Source: Amia ocellicauda | Taxonomy: Eukaryota > Chordata > Actinopteri > Amiiformes > Amiidae | Assembly (NCBI RefSeq): GCF_036373705.1 | Contig: NC_089850.1 | Span: 21,993,256 to 22,057,255 of the forward strand | DNA: 64,000 nt | Direction: 5' to 3' | Shown: positions 12,774 through 42,406 of the stretch, in pieces | Layout: every line of letters starts with the position of its first letter | How positions within the stretch are numbered: the first letter of the stretch is position 1 | Position numbers and translations under genes: made by a program | The notes under the pieces: generated by a model | The model's input: only the letters and a program-made list of their open reading frames with translations | Told to the model about the DNA's origin: nothing | Database searches by the model: none

Positions 12774-14785
12774 GAAAATACTGAGATTATGGAAAACCAG
12801 TCAGACTTCCAAGTCAATCCAGTGGACCTGGGTGTTTGTTTATCCATTTCACTAAAGAATGTACTTGATACAACTCCTGATAACTTAATTTTAGTGTTTT
12901 TCTTCCCCCCTTCTCTTCCTGAAACCTAAATGCAGTGTCTATTCTGAGTTCTGTTGGGACAGTAAGCATCTGTTATGGGTCTAAATTATGTTGCTTTTTT
13001 CTACATTCTTCAAATGCTTGAATGTACCTCTGTACCACTTTTCTGTCTATCTGGCAATGAAGGGCCATGAGTAAGTCTCTAGTATAAGACAGGTTTGTAT
13101 ATGCACTTCTGGTTAATCAACCATTAATGGTTATTAAAGGACCTATTTCTTGCTTTCACAAAAATATACAAGAGCTGAATGCCAAGTCAATGAAGGAAAT
13201 CAAATGAAACATCTGAAAAAGCCATGGGAAATAGGGATTCATTGAAATGAAAAACACATTAGGTTATGTTGAAAAATACTGCAAATAAACAAAACTTGTG
13301 TTTTTACTCCCCCACTACATTGTACCCGAGTACTCTTGAATACCACCCATCCACACGTATGGAGAACAAATTAATCCTAGAGTCCACCACTGTGAAGATG
13401 TTTTTAGAGAGTTAAGTTCATATGTAGCATCTTGTTCTGTTTTTTTTAATACAAAGAAAAGTGTACTATACCACACTAACTGAACTGAATGTGTGAGAGT
13501 AGCAATTGCAGTAATTAGGAGGTGGGATCTTAAGTTTTCCATTGTCTCTCTGTCTTTAAAACTGGAATGAAAAAGGTCAAGATCTTGTTAAAAGGAAAAA
13601 CTCATCAGTTGCCATGGAGGCTGTCTTTCTGCTAGACTTTCATTCTTCTGATCAAAATCACTCCCAGCAAGTCAGCCTTATTGAAGTTGCTTTGTCAAAC
13701 AGGAGCAACTTGATCAAGGCATTCTATTATGTTAATGGTCTCCCCTGATGATCTATTTTATTACTTTCACCACCAAAGGATAGGGGCAGCTTATGCTGGT
13801 GTTACAGTAGTTAAAACATTATCCAATGCATTCAGTCCTTACTGCTGCTTTTATTGTGCCTTCTTGGTTTTCCATTACATTGTTTTATATGTAGTATAAG
13901 CATGGAAGCATGGCATAGTATGACATTTTTAGTAATGTTTGAACAAACCCTCCCCATTATGTCATGTTGAAATCCTACTGAATGAATAAATAAATAAATG
14001 ACGTTCTTAATAAAATATTCTAGCAGGATGTGAGTTAACTTTCAATAAAAGTGTGGAGGAATCTGTTTGACGGTCAAGGAAGGGTCTTCCTCCTTGTTTT
14101 ACTTCTGTAAACCTGGGGTAATGAATGATTATTCTCATAAGAATACAAAGAGCATGAACTCTGAAGTTAATTTATCATTTAACAGATCCAAACTTTTATT
14201 TTTAAATAGATTTATTGACTTTGAAAAAGCTTAAAAGGCTACAGCTGACATTTTGTATTTGTCGTACAGCACTGCCCAGAGACTTAAGAAACAATTCTCA
14301 TGTCACAGTGTCATTTTTAAAATCTAGTTATAAAAACTATTGCTGCTTACAAGTCATTTTATTACATTCAAATCTAAATTTAACAATAATGGAAGCTTTG
14401 GTATTCATACACAGAGCGATGAATGTCATGCAGCATAGGGATAATGGACTTTATTGCAACTTCTAAAGTATTTGTACTTAAACCTATATATCAAATCATA
14501 GATCAGATCATGGTAGTTTATGATGTCCATAGTCAGCAACTACTGTTGTGCAACTTCTATTCAGTAAATTAAATAGTGTTTTTCAAGGTGCTCTGGTTTA
14601 GCAGCCTAAGTTCGAGCATTACTGCAGACATTCTGAAGATGCTGGACAAAGAAAAACGAACCAGTTTTCTAATTTGCTTGGGTAACATTTACTAAACACT
14701 TTAGGAATATAACTGTGTGGTGAGAAATGTACTCTTGCTCCCCTGAGTGTTTCAAGACATTCAATGCTGGCTTTCTTCGGACTGG
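12774..14785. other. Convergent 3' untranslated region and spacer between ginm1 and katna1
   Basis: This stretch holds the 3' UTRs of the two converging genes and no coding exon that I can see. Possible plus-strand polyadenylation signals for GINM1 are AATAAA at 13284-13289 and 14044-14049. For KATNA1 a minus-strand AATAAA is read from TTTATT at 14211-14216. Short open frames here match nothing I recognise. Confidence 0.5.
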
Positions 14786-22024
<7,239 letters not shown>

Positions 22025-22320
22025 TTTAAGTGGTATCTGTTGGTAAAGGACACATTGTGAAAAACCACTGCCTGCACAAAGTCTACACAATCCCCCAAGT
22101 GTGCGCCACGGCCGGGGAGCAGCCCGCCGCCGCCGCCGCCGCCTCCGCCCGGCACCGGCCTCCAAGTCCGCCCAACAGACCTCCAATTCAGCTCATGCAC
22201 ACACAGCAGCGCCGGGAAGTCTTCGCTGTGTCAGCTGACCACCATTACAGTCTTGTGGTCAAACGTGTAATATATTTAAAGGAAAAACTAAACAAAACAA
22301 TTGTCACATCGTAGCGGTTT
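22025..22320. promoter_or_regulatory. katna1 leader and putative promoter, GC-rich
   Basis: Immediately upstream of the KATNA1 start on the minus strand is a leader with a plausible acceptor (AG at 22037-22038). Beyond it is a GC-rich stretch with six GCC/CGC-like triplets (about 22127-22147). This resembles a CpG-rich vertebrate promoter and non-coding first exon. I could not fix the donor of such an exon. Confidence 0.4.
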
Positions 22321-22348
22321 AAATGTCCCCACTCTCCGAAGTCAGTCA

Positions 22349-22401
22349 GTCTCTCTCTCTCTCTCTCTCACTCTCTCATATATATATATATATATATATA
22401 A
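22349..22401. repeat. (CT)n followed by (AT)n microsatellite
   Basis: A CT run at 22349-22372 leads into an AT run at about 22377-22401, just upstream of the katna1 promoter region. Confidence 0.9.
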
Positions 22402-22786
22402 TCAGGTCATACGAAAACAAAGCGTGTATGTATGCATGTATGTATGTATGCCATTATACCGTTTCAACTGAGGGCAAACGTCACACACAACAACAACATA
22501 AAGTTCATCTTAGTTTGAGCCGCCTCGCATAATGCAAAACATCCTTGTCGAAACGGAAGTGAGATGATAAACCCACCTGTTGCAACACACACCACCGGGG
22601 CCCAACACACACCACCGGGGTCTCTGGCACCGAACACCGAGGCCACGCACACCGCGACGCCAGTCCCTCCGCAGTTTGAAGTCTGTCTGGAAATCGTCAT
22701 TTCCTGGAGGCAGGAGCTGACCGTGCGGCACTGAAGGGACAGTCAAGCGGATGGCTTTGAGAAAGTAACAATCTTATACCTACACA

Positions 22787-22832
<46 letters not shown>

Positions 22833-25800
22833 TTATATGAATGACTGCGGATACATATACATAGGCTCGATCATTTTATACAGTAGATCCAAGTCCGCAC
22901 CTATTCAGCCAACAGAGGGCAGCGTTATGTAGTTCGTTTTCACTCAATGGTAGGAGATAGATAATACCTGCTGAGCTACAGCTACAGTTCATCCTTCGTC
23001 ATTCTGTATGTTATTGGAGTAAGATTGCATACATCTGATCGTTATCGTATGTTCATTGTCTGCTCCCCCCGGTAGGCTCTTCAAAAGATATTGGTGTATT
23101 TTAAACAACACACTTTACTTACATTTTACAGAGTTGGTTCTTTAAGTCTCTCAAAATCACAAATTGTATTCCTACGGAAAATGATTTATTTGGCAGCAGA
23201 GTAAAATGAAATGTCATCCCTTCTAAGCTGTCAAAAACATTATTAAAAAAAACATTTTTTAAAGTTTTCGTGTGCATAATGAATGATTAAAGTTGACAAC
23301 TCTGAAAGTAGTCACAAATATAAGGGTATGACCTGCAATCTAATTTTATTTTTTCAGTTTTAGCATAAAAATTAAGAAGCCAAATTAAATATAGCTAAAT
23401 ATAATATTATTTCTTCCTTTTCTTTCAGTTACATGAGCAATACAAAAGTGTAATCATACAATGCAAAATTCAAATAAAGCATAATACAAGTACAATTTAA
23501 GTTACAGAAGTTAAAATGTAGATTATATATACAGATAATATCAAATACAAAACATACATCCATATTCAATAGGTAACAAGTGCAGACGTGATGCAGTGAA
23601 ATCCTAGGTATGAGGGAAGGGGCATAGGAGAAATCACAAATAAACAGCAGCAGTTTGAGGGACTGAAGGGAGTTCGGTGGAGTCTGGTCATGACAACAAG
23701 GGGATGGTGGAAGTCTTGAACTGGGTGTGAGCTGAGATCGGGAGCCAGTGGGGAGAGCGGAGTAGTGTAGTAGTAGTAGTAACCTTCCAACTGAGGACAG
23801 GATTACCTTCTGCTGATTACTCAAGACACATCTGTTCAGACTGTACCTGTAATACAGCAGCATAATCTCATTTTACTGCAACTTCTCCTATACCTAGCCC
23901 TCCCTTTAGCACATACCTGGGACTTAACTGTATTATGTCTGCACTTGTTAGCTCATTGTACTCGGATGTATGCTTATTGTATTGTGTACTTATATTACTG
24001 CCCTTTTGTAATGCTTTAAAGAGTTTGTGTAAACTATATATTGCCCTGGATAAGACTGTCTACTAATAAATACCTAAATAATGAGTGGGAGGAAACCAGA
24101 GTACCTTCATCAAACCCACACAGAGCTGGAGAGAACATGCAAACCACACAGGCAGACACCGAAGACCAGAATCAAAGCTGGGTCCCAGGAGCAGCGCTAC
24201 CCCCTGCCACAACACCACCACTGCTGGTGGGATGACCAACCTAAAGAACACTGAACACTAAAGAACTTCAGAGTGCACAAGTAGTAAACATATACCTAAG
24301 TAATAGCAACATCAAAGATAATCTCAAATTGTATGCTTTTCTCACTTTTACCCAATTTTGGAATACAGAACTATTGATGGCTTTATTTATGATAGGCTTT
24401 GCAAGAATCATGTATGAAGAAGGGCCTTTATTTAAAGTGGGACTGTAGAAACTTTCTATTTTGGTTGCCGTCATGCAAATATATTCTGGTTCCTACAATA
24501 CAAAATTAAATGTTTCTTAAGTCAGTGGAAAAATAGCAGTTCCTAAACAGAATGTACTGGTTTGGGAATATAGTTGAAATAATAAAAAAACAAACAAATC
24601 ATAGGTTTCATTTTTTTATTCTCTCCCCCTCCGCTGCCCATTGTAAATTTTACATTAAGAACTGATTTGGAATTCTTGAGAAGATGATTATGGTTAAAAA
24701 AAGAAAAAAAAAAAAAAAGTAGAAATATTGATCATACTCCAGAATAACATTGAAAGTGTAAACCTCCTCAATAGTTGGGTTAACCATCTCAGGAGATGCT
24801 GTGCGTGACTTACATCACCACAAATACCCACTTCCCCATAAAGAGAGAAAGCTGTTGAAAGCCTTTCCTAAAATCCCAAAGAACATCATCCTCCCCTGTT
24901 GCATGCCATATGACCTGCCAGCTGGGGAGAGGGTATATTCAGTATTTCGAGATAAAGACCTTTTCCTACACAGATGGAAGCATGGTCCCTGTTTAATATA
25001 AAGGAATAAAATTGATTTAATTTGTTTAAACTCATTAAACTCAATGTGCTGTTCTCCTCTAAGACCTTAGAATATTGGTAATAACTGGTGCATTTATTTG
25101 TTTCAAAAAGGGGCAAGGGATGGAAAGGCCAAGTGAATAATCAAAAAACTTATAGAAAAAGCACAGAACTACAAGGAAAAAAAACAAGAGGGCCTGCCCT
25201 AGGATAGCTTATCAATGAAACCAACAGGATAGATAAGAACAGTATTTACATGTAATTTATACAGCATAATTTATAAATACATGTATATGTATAAATTAGG
25301 AAGAAAATACACAAATTACTAGTAAAATCCACTAAATCTCACCTAAGAAAAATGACCTCATTAAAAAATGCCAAGGTGATTGAAATTGTTCTAATATTTG
25401 GTAAAAGAAAGCAGAGGATTTGAAAAGGCACTGCAATGTACACTTAGCTTCAAGGATTTTACTTATTCCATCTCAAAATCAATTTCTCCAAATGAGAGAT
25501 CGATATAGTTCACCTTTGCAACTTAACAAAATGAGACCTACTAAATTATAAATTAAGACATATTTCCAATAAAATATTCAGTTTCTAAAAGAACAAAAAA
25601 TGATAGTGTTTATCTTGAATGTGTTACCATTATCATCAGTTTAAAATATTTAAATAAATTAAGAAAGGGGTTGTTATTTCTTTAAAATAAAGATTCAGAT
25701 AAAGAAAACATTGTAAAGTCTTTGCACAAGTCGATTTGAACGTTTCTGCTTAGACACCATATTTGAGAAATACATTGTACACTCCATAATAAATACACCT

Positions 25801-26051
25801 GTAGTATGGGCTTCAACAGACTTTTCTTTGAATGTCTTTCCTCACACAATCTGTGTCCATCTTTGACTTTCCAGGCTAGACCTGCTCAACTACTATCAAG
25901 GAGATGTGGAAAAAGCTAAATGTTACTATTAAAACAAGTTTTCCTCTCTCCCTGTCCTTTTGCAGCAGCAGTGATGCAGGTAGAAGTTGGTGACAAAAGT
26001 CAGTTTGTATGTGCGCTCTCAGGAGTCTGCGCAGGGTAGGCCGTACTCAGG
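22402..26051. other. Spacer between katna1 (5') and lats1 (3')
   Basis: No coding exon is visible. It contains an (ATT)n run at about 22789-22836, a doubled 18-19 bp unit around CAACACACACCACCGGGG (about 22586-22620), an L2-like retroposon tail (about 23860-24080), and the LATS1 3' untranslated region, whose end I cannot place. Open frames here match no family I know. Confidence 0.5.
23860..24080 (+). repeat. L2-like retroposon 3' region
   Basis: The stretch CTGGGACTTAACTGTATTAT...TTGTATTGTGTACTTATATT runs into TTGCCCTGGATAAGACTGTC and then an AATAAATA-type end. The same tail motif occurs at about 46240 and, inverted, at about 47055. The following 24085-24235 (GTGGGAGGAAACCAGAGTAC ... GAGAACATGCAAACCACACA) also resembles a fish interspersed repeat whose class I cannot name. 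Confidence 0.45.
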
Positions 26052-34720
<8,669 letters not shown>

Positions 34721-36360
34721 GAAAGAACATGTATGTCGGCAACAAAGGCAAAGTGGGGGGCCACACTCTCAGCAACTGGGCGGTCACTGATGCGCGAGAA
34801 CTAAAACGACACTGGCTGGACTGGGCTTCGTTCCTCTTCACATTTGTTGTCCTAGTGCCAAAGCAACATCTGGAGAGAGAAAAGAAAAACAGTTATCCAG
34901 ATAGATCTACACAGATCTAAATGTCAAGGATAGGGGTTATTCTTATGAATTTATATTAGAGTTGTTCTCTAAAAATAATTATCCTTAGAAGATGATAATG
35001 TATATTTCTACAGCAGGAAAACTGATTCTCTTGATGCAAATCTCCAAATGGTTAAACTTTATTACCATGTAAAGCACAGTGTATAGATGTGATTATTAAA
35101 TCAGCAAAGTTACAGAATGCACATGTAATTTGGTGGAAAATAATAAAACAATTAAAGTTAATAAATGTTACCTAACAGGAATGTATAGATAATAAAAATG
35201 TATGATTTGGGACAGATTTCATTTTCTACTGCGCCCCCCCATTACATGCAACCTCCAGAAATTGGCCCTCCATCACCAGACATTGGGAACCCCTGCCGCA
35301 GCCTATAATAGTTTAATATCACCCAGTACATGCATCAAAACTGAAGGAGTGCATTTGTCGACCGAAACCTTGCTCGAAATGTGAGGTGCGGTAATAATGC
35401 ATTGCAGTCTTCTCGGGAATGTTGCCTAGATTGGTTTGAACGATACAGTGCAATGTTTTATTTGTGTTAGTTCTCCATTGACTTCTGATATAGACTGAAA
35501 AATCAAGACAATGTAACTGAAGTTACCCACTCAAAACAAAAACAAGCTGCCGGAAGGGGCATCAGCTCCGCATCGCTGGAATACCAGGCACCGAAACCTG
35601 TCATTAAACTCACCAACTGCCCCAGACCTACCCTTAAGAGCAACACCACTTTCTCATTCGCCAGAACTTATAATGAATGTATTATCCTACCATTTATTTA
35701 CTCCTGAACTGTGGTCGCCAAAAGATCAACAGTGTATCCATCTTGGTTTTAAACCAACTGACACGTTAAAAAAATATCACGGTCTACTACAACGACCAAC
35801 GACCCTGTACGAACCCGATAATCCCCCGCACACGACCCGATTCCCGGCAGGCGTTCGGAGGACAATCCCTGGCTTCTCCATCTTGTCCCAGGCCTGTGTG
35901 GGCCTGGCTAAGGTGTGGCCAGGGATAGGGAACATTCCTTAAAACGTAACATGTAAAACACATTTAAGCCGGAGCCCTGTTTCAGAAATAACAGCGTTAG
36001 TGTTTGTCCCGTCACTCGGTTGCACGGCGGTCAAGTGAATCCTAAACATCCACCGATGCCACAGTCCGGACTCAGTTTAGTCGCTGCATCCAGCACCGGG
36101 CCTTCCAGCACAGGGGGCTTCACAAAGGACTTACCTAGCGCCTCCGGTCTGCAGCTCATTACCACACTGTACTGAGGACAAAGCGCCGCGGCGGCAGTGG
36201 ACCGTGTGCGGATTGAGCGGTGCCGCGGATATCACTGCTGTCCTTCTTTCTGTCCCGGTGTCGCTCGGATAGTCCACTCTTGACTGTCACACCGATAGCC
36301 CGGATGTAGAGGTTATTTCCATTTCCCAGCAAGCTCAGCAATCCAGCAAATAGGAGGCAT
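34721..36360 (-). promoter_or_regulatory. lats1 5' untranslated exons and promoter
   Basis: The coding exon extends upstream as leader to 34869, where a strong pyrimidine-AG acceptor (CTTTTCTCTCTCCAG in minus orientation) is seen. A GC-rich stretch ends at a consensus donor (CTAG|GTAAGT, exon edge 36135) and is likely the non-coding first exon, reaching to about 36340 or beyond. The promoter would lie just right of it. The intron between (34870-36134) holds no gene. A block around 35235-35300 looks like an old transposon end but is not classifiable. Confidence 0.5.
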
Positions 36361-37204
36361 GCGTTCAGTCAAATCGTTTGTGCCGAGTTCTTACACATTT
36401 GTGTCTATTTACTTTTGTTTTTTGGCATTCAAGTTTTAGTTATGTAAATAGATTAAAGAGAACACATATACAATACAGTATTAAACTAGATATCTTATGT
36501 CTGTCAGGTGAAAATGTATTTGTATTGTGTACCCTATCTATGGATAATAAAGTTCAAACCTAATTAAGCTCTTAAATTCCCAATATTCTATAACATATAC
36601 AATACAACTGAAATAATATTTGAATGCATAACCTCTTATCTAACAAAATATAAACAGACCACAATGGAATATTTTATTTTTTATTTGCACTTAGAAAATC
36701 ATAAAAAAAAAATATATGAAGGAAAAGGTACTTGAATAATGTAGTAATGGAAGGCATACTGTGTAAATATAAACAAGCTCCACGCCTTTATTTACTTAAC
36801 ATGTGACATTATAAGGGGGATCTCGGCCTCCTGAAAATGCTCTTGGGACCATGACAAAGGGCTCACTAGTCTAAATGCAAACAATGGAATTCATATCTTA
36901 TAACTCTGCAAACACACCTTTTTTGCAAACATACTTTATTAAAAAATAGTACTTATATTACACAACTTTTTCCTTGTTTGATTTACAGATTTTAAATATT
37001 TATTTCCTGGCTTTAAAACATACATTATATAGACTGTGTGTTCTTAACAAGTCATCCTTTGTATGCATCCCCATCTTGGCCTTTGTTACCACTGCTTCTT
37101 TAATTATATTATTAACTGCTGTACAACAAATGAAAGAATTAGGGAGGTGGTTGTGGTATTCAAAAAACAAGTTCCACTTTGTTGTAAAAAGCAACCAGTT
37201 CTCT

Positions 37205-40147
37205 TCACACTGGCACACGTTTTGTGACATAAATGGCTTCCCCATCGGTCCCACAGACCATGCACTGCCCCAGCACATCCAAACTGTTCACAGACATGGT
37301 CTGGCTGGGAAGCATGTTTGTCGTCTCCAGACGGCCTTTAGAAGAGTCATTGTTTAACCAGGAGCTTATCAAGGACTGATTTGCATTGGCAGGGCCAACA
37401 GTGCTGCGTGATGTTATGGTAGTATTTCTTCCACCTGTTCAATTAAACAAATAAATCAGTTTAATGAAATATTACACATTAGGGCTGAACACATCAGAAG
37501 AAACAGATCTTTCCTCAAGTAAAATGTCCAACTTCTTCTTTTCTGAAATTAAATTAATTTTGAAATCGAGTTGAAAGTTTTTACCTCTTACTACAATGGT
37601 AAATTGTGTTTTAAATTTGACCTCTCAACCTTTTTGTAAAATTCAAAAGAAAATGCAAACTTTGAAATAGTTTACCTTGTAAGAACGATGGGGTGTCACT
37701 GTTGGTGGAGTTCTCCCAGTGCCACAGAGAGCCGTCCTCTGAGCAGGTGAACAGGTGTTCTGGGTTGGAAGGATGGAAGTGGACCTCCCACACTAGGAAA
37801 TCACATGAAACACCAATCATTGGTATGTGACTTTAAAAATGTTTGTGAATGAAGCAGGTTAATGCCTCAGTTGACATTATTGCCTTTTGATAACAAATGG
37901 TAATTGAGCCGTTGGGGTTAAAAACAGGTAGTTTTCTCAAAGCTAATGAAACAAGTAACTCACTTTCAGCAGAATGAGCTTCCATGAGCGAGAACGGCAT
38001 GTTGCCCTGTCTTACATCCCAGATACACAGCATGCCGTCCTGCCCCCCTGTAGCCACTATGTGCTGCTGGTTGGGGTTTTTGTCCACACAGTGTAGCGGC
38101 ACTCTGTCCCCAGTTCTATGAGATAAAAGACAACAGTATTCCTTTTTATTGTGCATCTGTATAGAAATATTTTTCCCAGCCTGTTTGAATTAGATACTGT
38201 TTAAAAGCATATAATGAATTAATCTGAATATTTGTATATACAGCTATAGTTGAAAACATGCATACTCTTCATTTCAAACAAATATTATTTAGAGAGTCAG
38301 TATAGTTTAATTAAACTATACTGACACATTAATTATATTTTTCAGTGGTAGCTGAACACTGATTCAGACTACAGAAAACAAATGATTCCGGTTGACTGAA
38401 ACATGCAAACTTTGGATCGATAATCCACCAATGTATCTATTCAACTTGTTATGGTTACATCTCTACCAAATCTGTAATGGCTTGTCAACTCACAAGGAGA
38501 GGATCTGTGATGGTTCATTTCCCCGTTGCCTGAAGTCCCACAGTTTCAACTGGCCAATAGAATTGACTGTCAGAACCTCTGTTGTTCTCAGAAAAGTTGC
38601 AGCATGGATTGTACTGCTATCAGCATTGTCTGCAAAAAGAAACAAAGCCATTCCTTTTCTATTTCAACTGGAATGATTAAAACTACATTATACGGAACTC
38701 AAAATAATGATGTAACTGTCAGATTTAGGTTGTCTTTGCGGTTAACACCAGAGCAATGATGGGATGGCCAAGTGTGGTGTTGTCATGCACATTAAAGTGT
38801 TTCTTTATTTTAACTTATCAAAGTTGGTAAATGATGGAGCATTCTTAGAGATTTTTATTTAAAAATTCCTCAATTCAATTTTGTATTTATTGGTTGACTT
38901 AATTTCTTAGTGAGAAATCCAGATACTTTTTATATAAAGTTGCACACACAAACAGTAAAGTAAAATTAAATTAATCCTTATTAATATGGAGACATTATTA
39001 CGCTTTGTCCTCTACCTCATAGAAACTAATAGAGGGCAGGTTTCTTCTCTCTCCAACATGCCACGTTTGGTCTAATCATTGAATTAGAACAGGAAAAACA
39101 CGTTTGCCTTGCTGACTATTAGTCTAAATAAACGGAGAATTGAACAAATACATCCGAGCAAGAAAAAGTGTGAACAGCCTATACACAAAAATAGAAATAA
39201 ACCAACAAACCAATCTAAATGAAACAACCGATATTGTTTTGGGTCGGGCACACACCTATGGTGCGTATGACTCCTTTGTGTTCCACTCTGAAGAGCATGA
39301 TCCGACCGTCTTCCCCAACCGACACAATCTCTGGGCTGCTGCACACCACACCCGTGCAGGGGGCATTGTCACAGGAATAGAAGTGTGCCCGATCCCAACG
39401 CTGAGCCACAGACAGAGTCTACAAGGATAAGTGTGCATCTTTCAAACATACATACATACATTTAAAAGAAACACAGATTGACCTATTGTGCAGCAACTGA
39501 CAAATACATCAACAAAATTAAAGTCACCTTTGGTTTAATATTACAGATAGAGGGACTGAGGGAAAAGACACTATTACCAATTCTTCTTCACTGAAATCCC
39601 CAATACATTGCTACAACTATTATCTACTTTGTTTGTATTCAACACTCATGATGATGTTATAACAAGCCGGTGGCAGCCAAACATCTTCTATTACAGAAAA
39701 GTTGTACAGCTGCAGGAGATACATCTGCCATTTGATTAATAAATGTTGGTTACTTAATCAAAAAGTATCACCTTTTCTGTAAAACTAAAACAATTGGGAG
39801 ACTGTTAACAGCTAGAAACCAAAAAATAAGTTCTGTCACACTATACTTTGTAGATAATTTACTGCTTCCAAAGCTTTGGTTTGTAGTGAATTTGGGTAAA
39901 CCATTTTTAATATGAGAAGAAGGAGTTTCAAAAAACCATAACTGGATTAGCAATTATGAGGGAATGATTGAGAACCATTCACTGTAGTCAGTAAATTTTC
40001 AGAGATTGTTAATTTTTTTAATCATATTTTTGGAAAAGAGGCATAATCAAGGCAGGTTTACCTGGCTGTTGTGGTGGTGACGGAAGATGGTAACTGCTCC
40101 AGTGGATGAAGCTGTAACAATTCTCTCCATGTCCAAAAACTATGGGG

Positions 40148-40185
<38 letters not shown>

Positions 40186-41286
40186 ATACTTTTTGTTACT
40201 ACTATGCATTTCAAGTTCCCCAAAATATCCCTCTCAAAATGTATCTTATCTGCACACTTTTCTACTTTTCGCAGATAACAGCACACAATTAATATAGTGA
40301 CATGACCTGAATTATTGACACTGTCACATACAACAGTTCACTACATCTAAAATATTGGAACTTAATATATTGGAATAATTTAAATTACATACAAAAATAA
40401 ATCAAATATAAAATCTGAGGGGTAGGCTAAATATTGAAGTCTTGATCTGGACACAGCACTAGCAGGTGAAGAGAGAACGAATTATGTATTTGATTTTTAC
40501 AACTGAATGATAAGACGCACTTTGCTTATAGTTACGCCTTATAATAAAACCATACAGCAAATAAAATGCATTAAAGATGAACAGATGGAGAAGTATAAAG
40601 CAGAATTGTACCTGAAGGTCGAGGACATCGCCGTCATGTTTGAATTCACACAGGAGCTGAGGATCTCCTTCAAACTCATCCTCCATGCTGGAGACTCCAT
40701 GCTCTCCGACAGACCAGATGGAAACTTTGTTGTCCTGGTATAATAATGCAGAACTACAGTTATGCGAGATTGGTTTAATGTTCAAAAACACACAAACTCA
40801 GTCGTTAGACAACTGATGATTTCCTTTGCATTGATTTCCTCAACCTTCTGAAGATCACAATATTACTTTGCTGCACGATGTCGCCCTTCCTTTGCATTCA
40901 ACTACGAAATATCATTGACATTGTTTACACGTTTTACTACAACGAGAAACACGAACAGAATAGCAGTTGTAAGTAAGGACCACAATTTTGTCTCCATGCA
41001 GCCTCACAATCAGAATAAAATGGCTATTCTATCGAATGCTCAGTCACTTCTGCAAACATGCCTTTAGCAGTGCTACTTTATATTCATACAGCACTAATAA
41101 AATAATAACACTGAGCTCCATTACACACACATTTCGCCCATGCGGTTCTGTGTGGCTGTACTTTACCTCATTATCCCAGGACCCCGTAGCGAATATATCT
41201 GGTTGTTGAAGCGAGGCAGAAGAGACCGGTCTCCATCGTGTCTTGCTGATCTTTTGCGACACAAATTTAGCGTTAATGCACTCCAT
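37205..41286 (-). CDS. nup43: Nucleoporin Nup43 (Nup107-160 complex WD40 protein)
   Basis: WD40 beta-propeller subunit of the Nup107-160 (Y) complex of the nuclear pore, also at kinetochores in mitosis. Eight exons in transcript order: 41167-41286, 40612-40734, 40062-40139, 39256-39418, 38494-38629, 37964-38115, 37676-37792 and 37205-37434. They give 372 residues (human 380). The start MECINAKFVSQKISKTRWRP and the WD signatures ATGSWDNE, SVGEDGRIMLFR, GQLKLWDFRQ, ATGGQDGMLCIWDVRQ and CSEDGSLWHWE match the family. The tail SVNSLDVLGQCMVCGTDGEA is near the human one; the last residues (VTKRVPV) differ. A minus-strand polyadenylation signal is read from TTTATT at about 36933. An AT microsatellite abuts the acceptor of exon 3. 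Confidence 0.96.
38296..38325. repeat. Perfect 30 bp palindrome
   Basis: GTCAGTATAGTTTAA followed directly by its exact reverse complement, with no spacer, in NUP43 intron 5. No known site is recognised. Confidence 0.95.
40150..40181. repeat. (AT)n microsatellite beside a splice acceptor
   Basis: Sixteen AT units lie about 10 bp from the acceptor of NUP43 exon 3, where the branch site and pyrimidine tract normally sit. Confidence 0.95.
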
Positions 41287-42406
41287 CTATTTTATTAAAT
41301 ACCTACTTATTATTTCTTCCACATCAATTTAAATTCCGAACACTTTTCTATTTTTCTCGTTCAGTGGATCCCGCCGGTTCCGCCTCTTCCGATTCGCAAT
41401 ACTGGCGTGTGATTGGCTAGGAATGTACGGTGCCTGTACGGAGACAAAAATCTCAGATGTGTGATAGTAGAACGAGAACATTAAGGTTATGGACTTATAT
41501 ATAGTGATACAGACTTAGGAAAGATAGAGTTGTCTTTAAGGCATGGGAATTAAAATGGGAATTAAAACTGCAAGATCATTAAAAAAAGATATATTATTTC
41601 GGATGTAAGTAATTGAAATCTGGTTGGCTCTATTGTCATTATGTGGAAACGTTATTTCAAACAACTGACTTTATGATGCGGTTATGCACATGCCAATTAT
41701 ATCTTACACTTCTCTACCTTCCGTAACCCTTGTCATGAGAAAAATAATCTGCATCTGATTACCATGCAATCAGAGATTTGCACATGGTCTCTCATAAATC
41801 AATGAGTTCAGGTACAAAAGGGTCTGCAGCTTTCTAAGACTGAGAGGTAGTGTTTCATAGTGTAAAGATGCACCATCTTGTTATGAAAATGCTAGTCACA
41901 TTTTGCTATTTGCTTGTTTACTATCATAAATCACTTTCAGGAAAAGTACAGGTGTCTCCATTTGATGTCAAGTATTATCAACCCGTGCGTGTGGGACAGT
42001 TCTATATATTGGACGTGCTGTTGTTTCGCATTTTGAGTGACTACAGATGTGACAACAAATAAGCATCGTGAATTCACACTCCTGCTGCACTACAATCCCA
42101 TCAGACGTCCAGCCAGCGGGAGCAAAAAACAACCTTGATCACATGATGCCAGTGTCGACACACACTGCGCCTGCTGGACTAGAGGTGCAAACCCGCAGGT
42201 CTGTCGGGCTGCGCTTCAGCCACCATTGCGCCGCATGCGACACTGTCCTGCGTTTTGTGCCAACTGCATAAATAAAACAGCTGTCTCATCCTCTCTGTCA
42301 TTTTAACACACAGTTTGTGCGTGTCCTGAATTATTGTTACGACACAGGGAAGCAGGGACAGCCCCCCCCCCAGCGGCGAGGAAGAGCAGCGCTGGGGGAG
42401 ACAGCC
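41287..42406. promoter_or_regulatory. Divergent spacer between nup43 and pcmt1 (putative promoters)
   Basis: The two starts diverge over 1.1 kb. GC-rich sequence touches each start (about 41287-41410 and 42100-42406). A 70-residue open frame at 41850-42062 matches nothing and is not called. A TATA-like CATAAATAAAA lies at about 42267. The middle is AT-rich and otherwise empty. Confidence 0.45.

Noticed and set aside
22577-22625. CACC-rich repeated stretch, considered as a short CRISPR-like or satellite array
   Set aside because: Only two copies of an 18-19 bp unit, in a vertebrate promoter-proximal spacer. Not an array.
41850-42062. 70-residue frame in the nup43/pcmt1 spacer
   Set aside because: No homology recognised, no splice or promoter context, and its length is unremarkable by chance.
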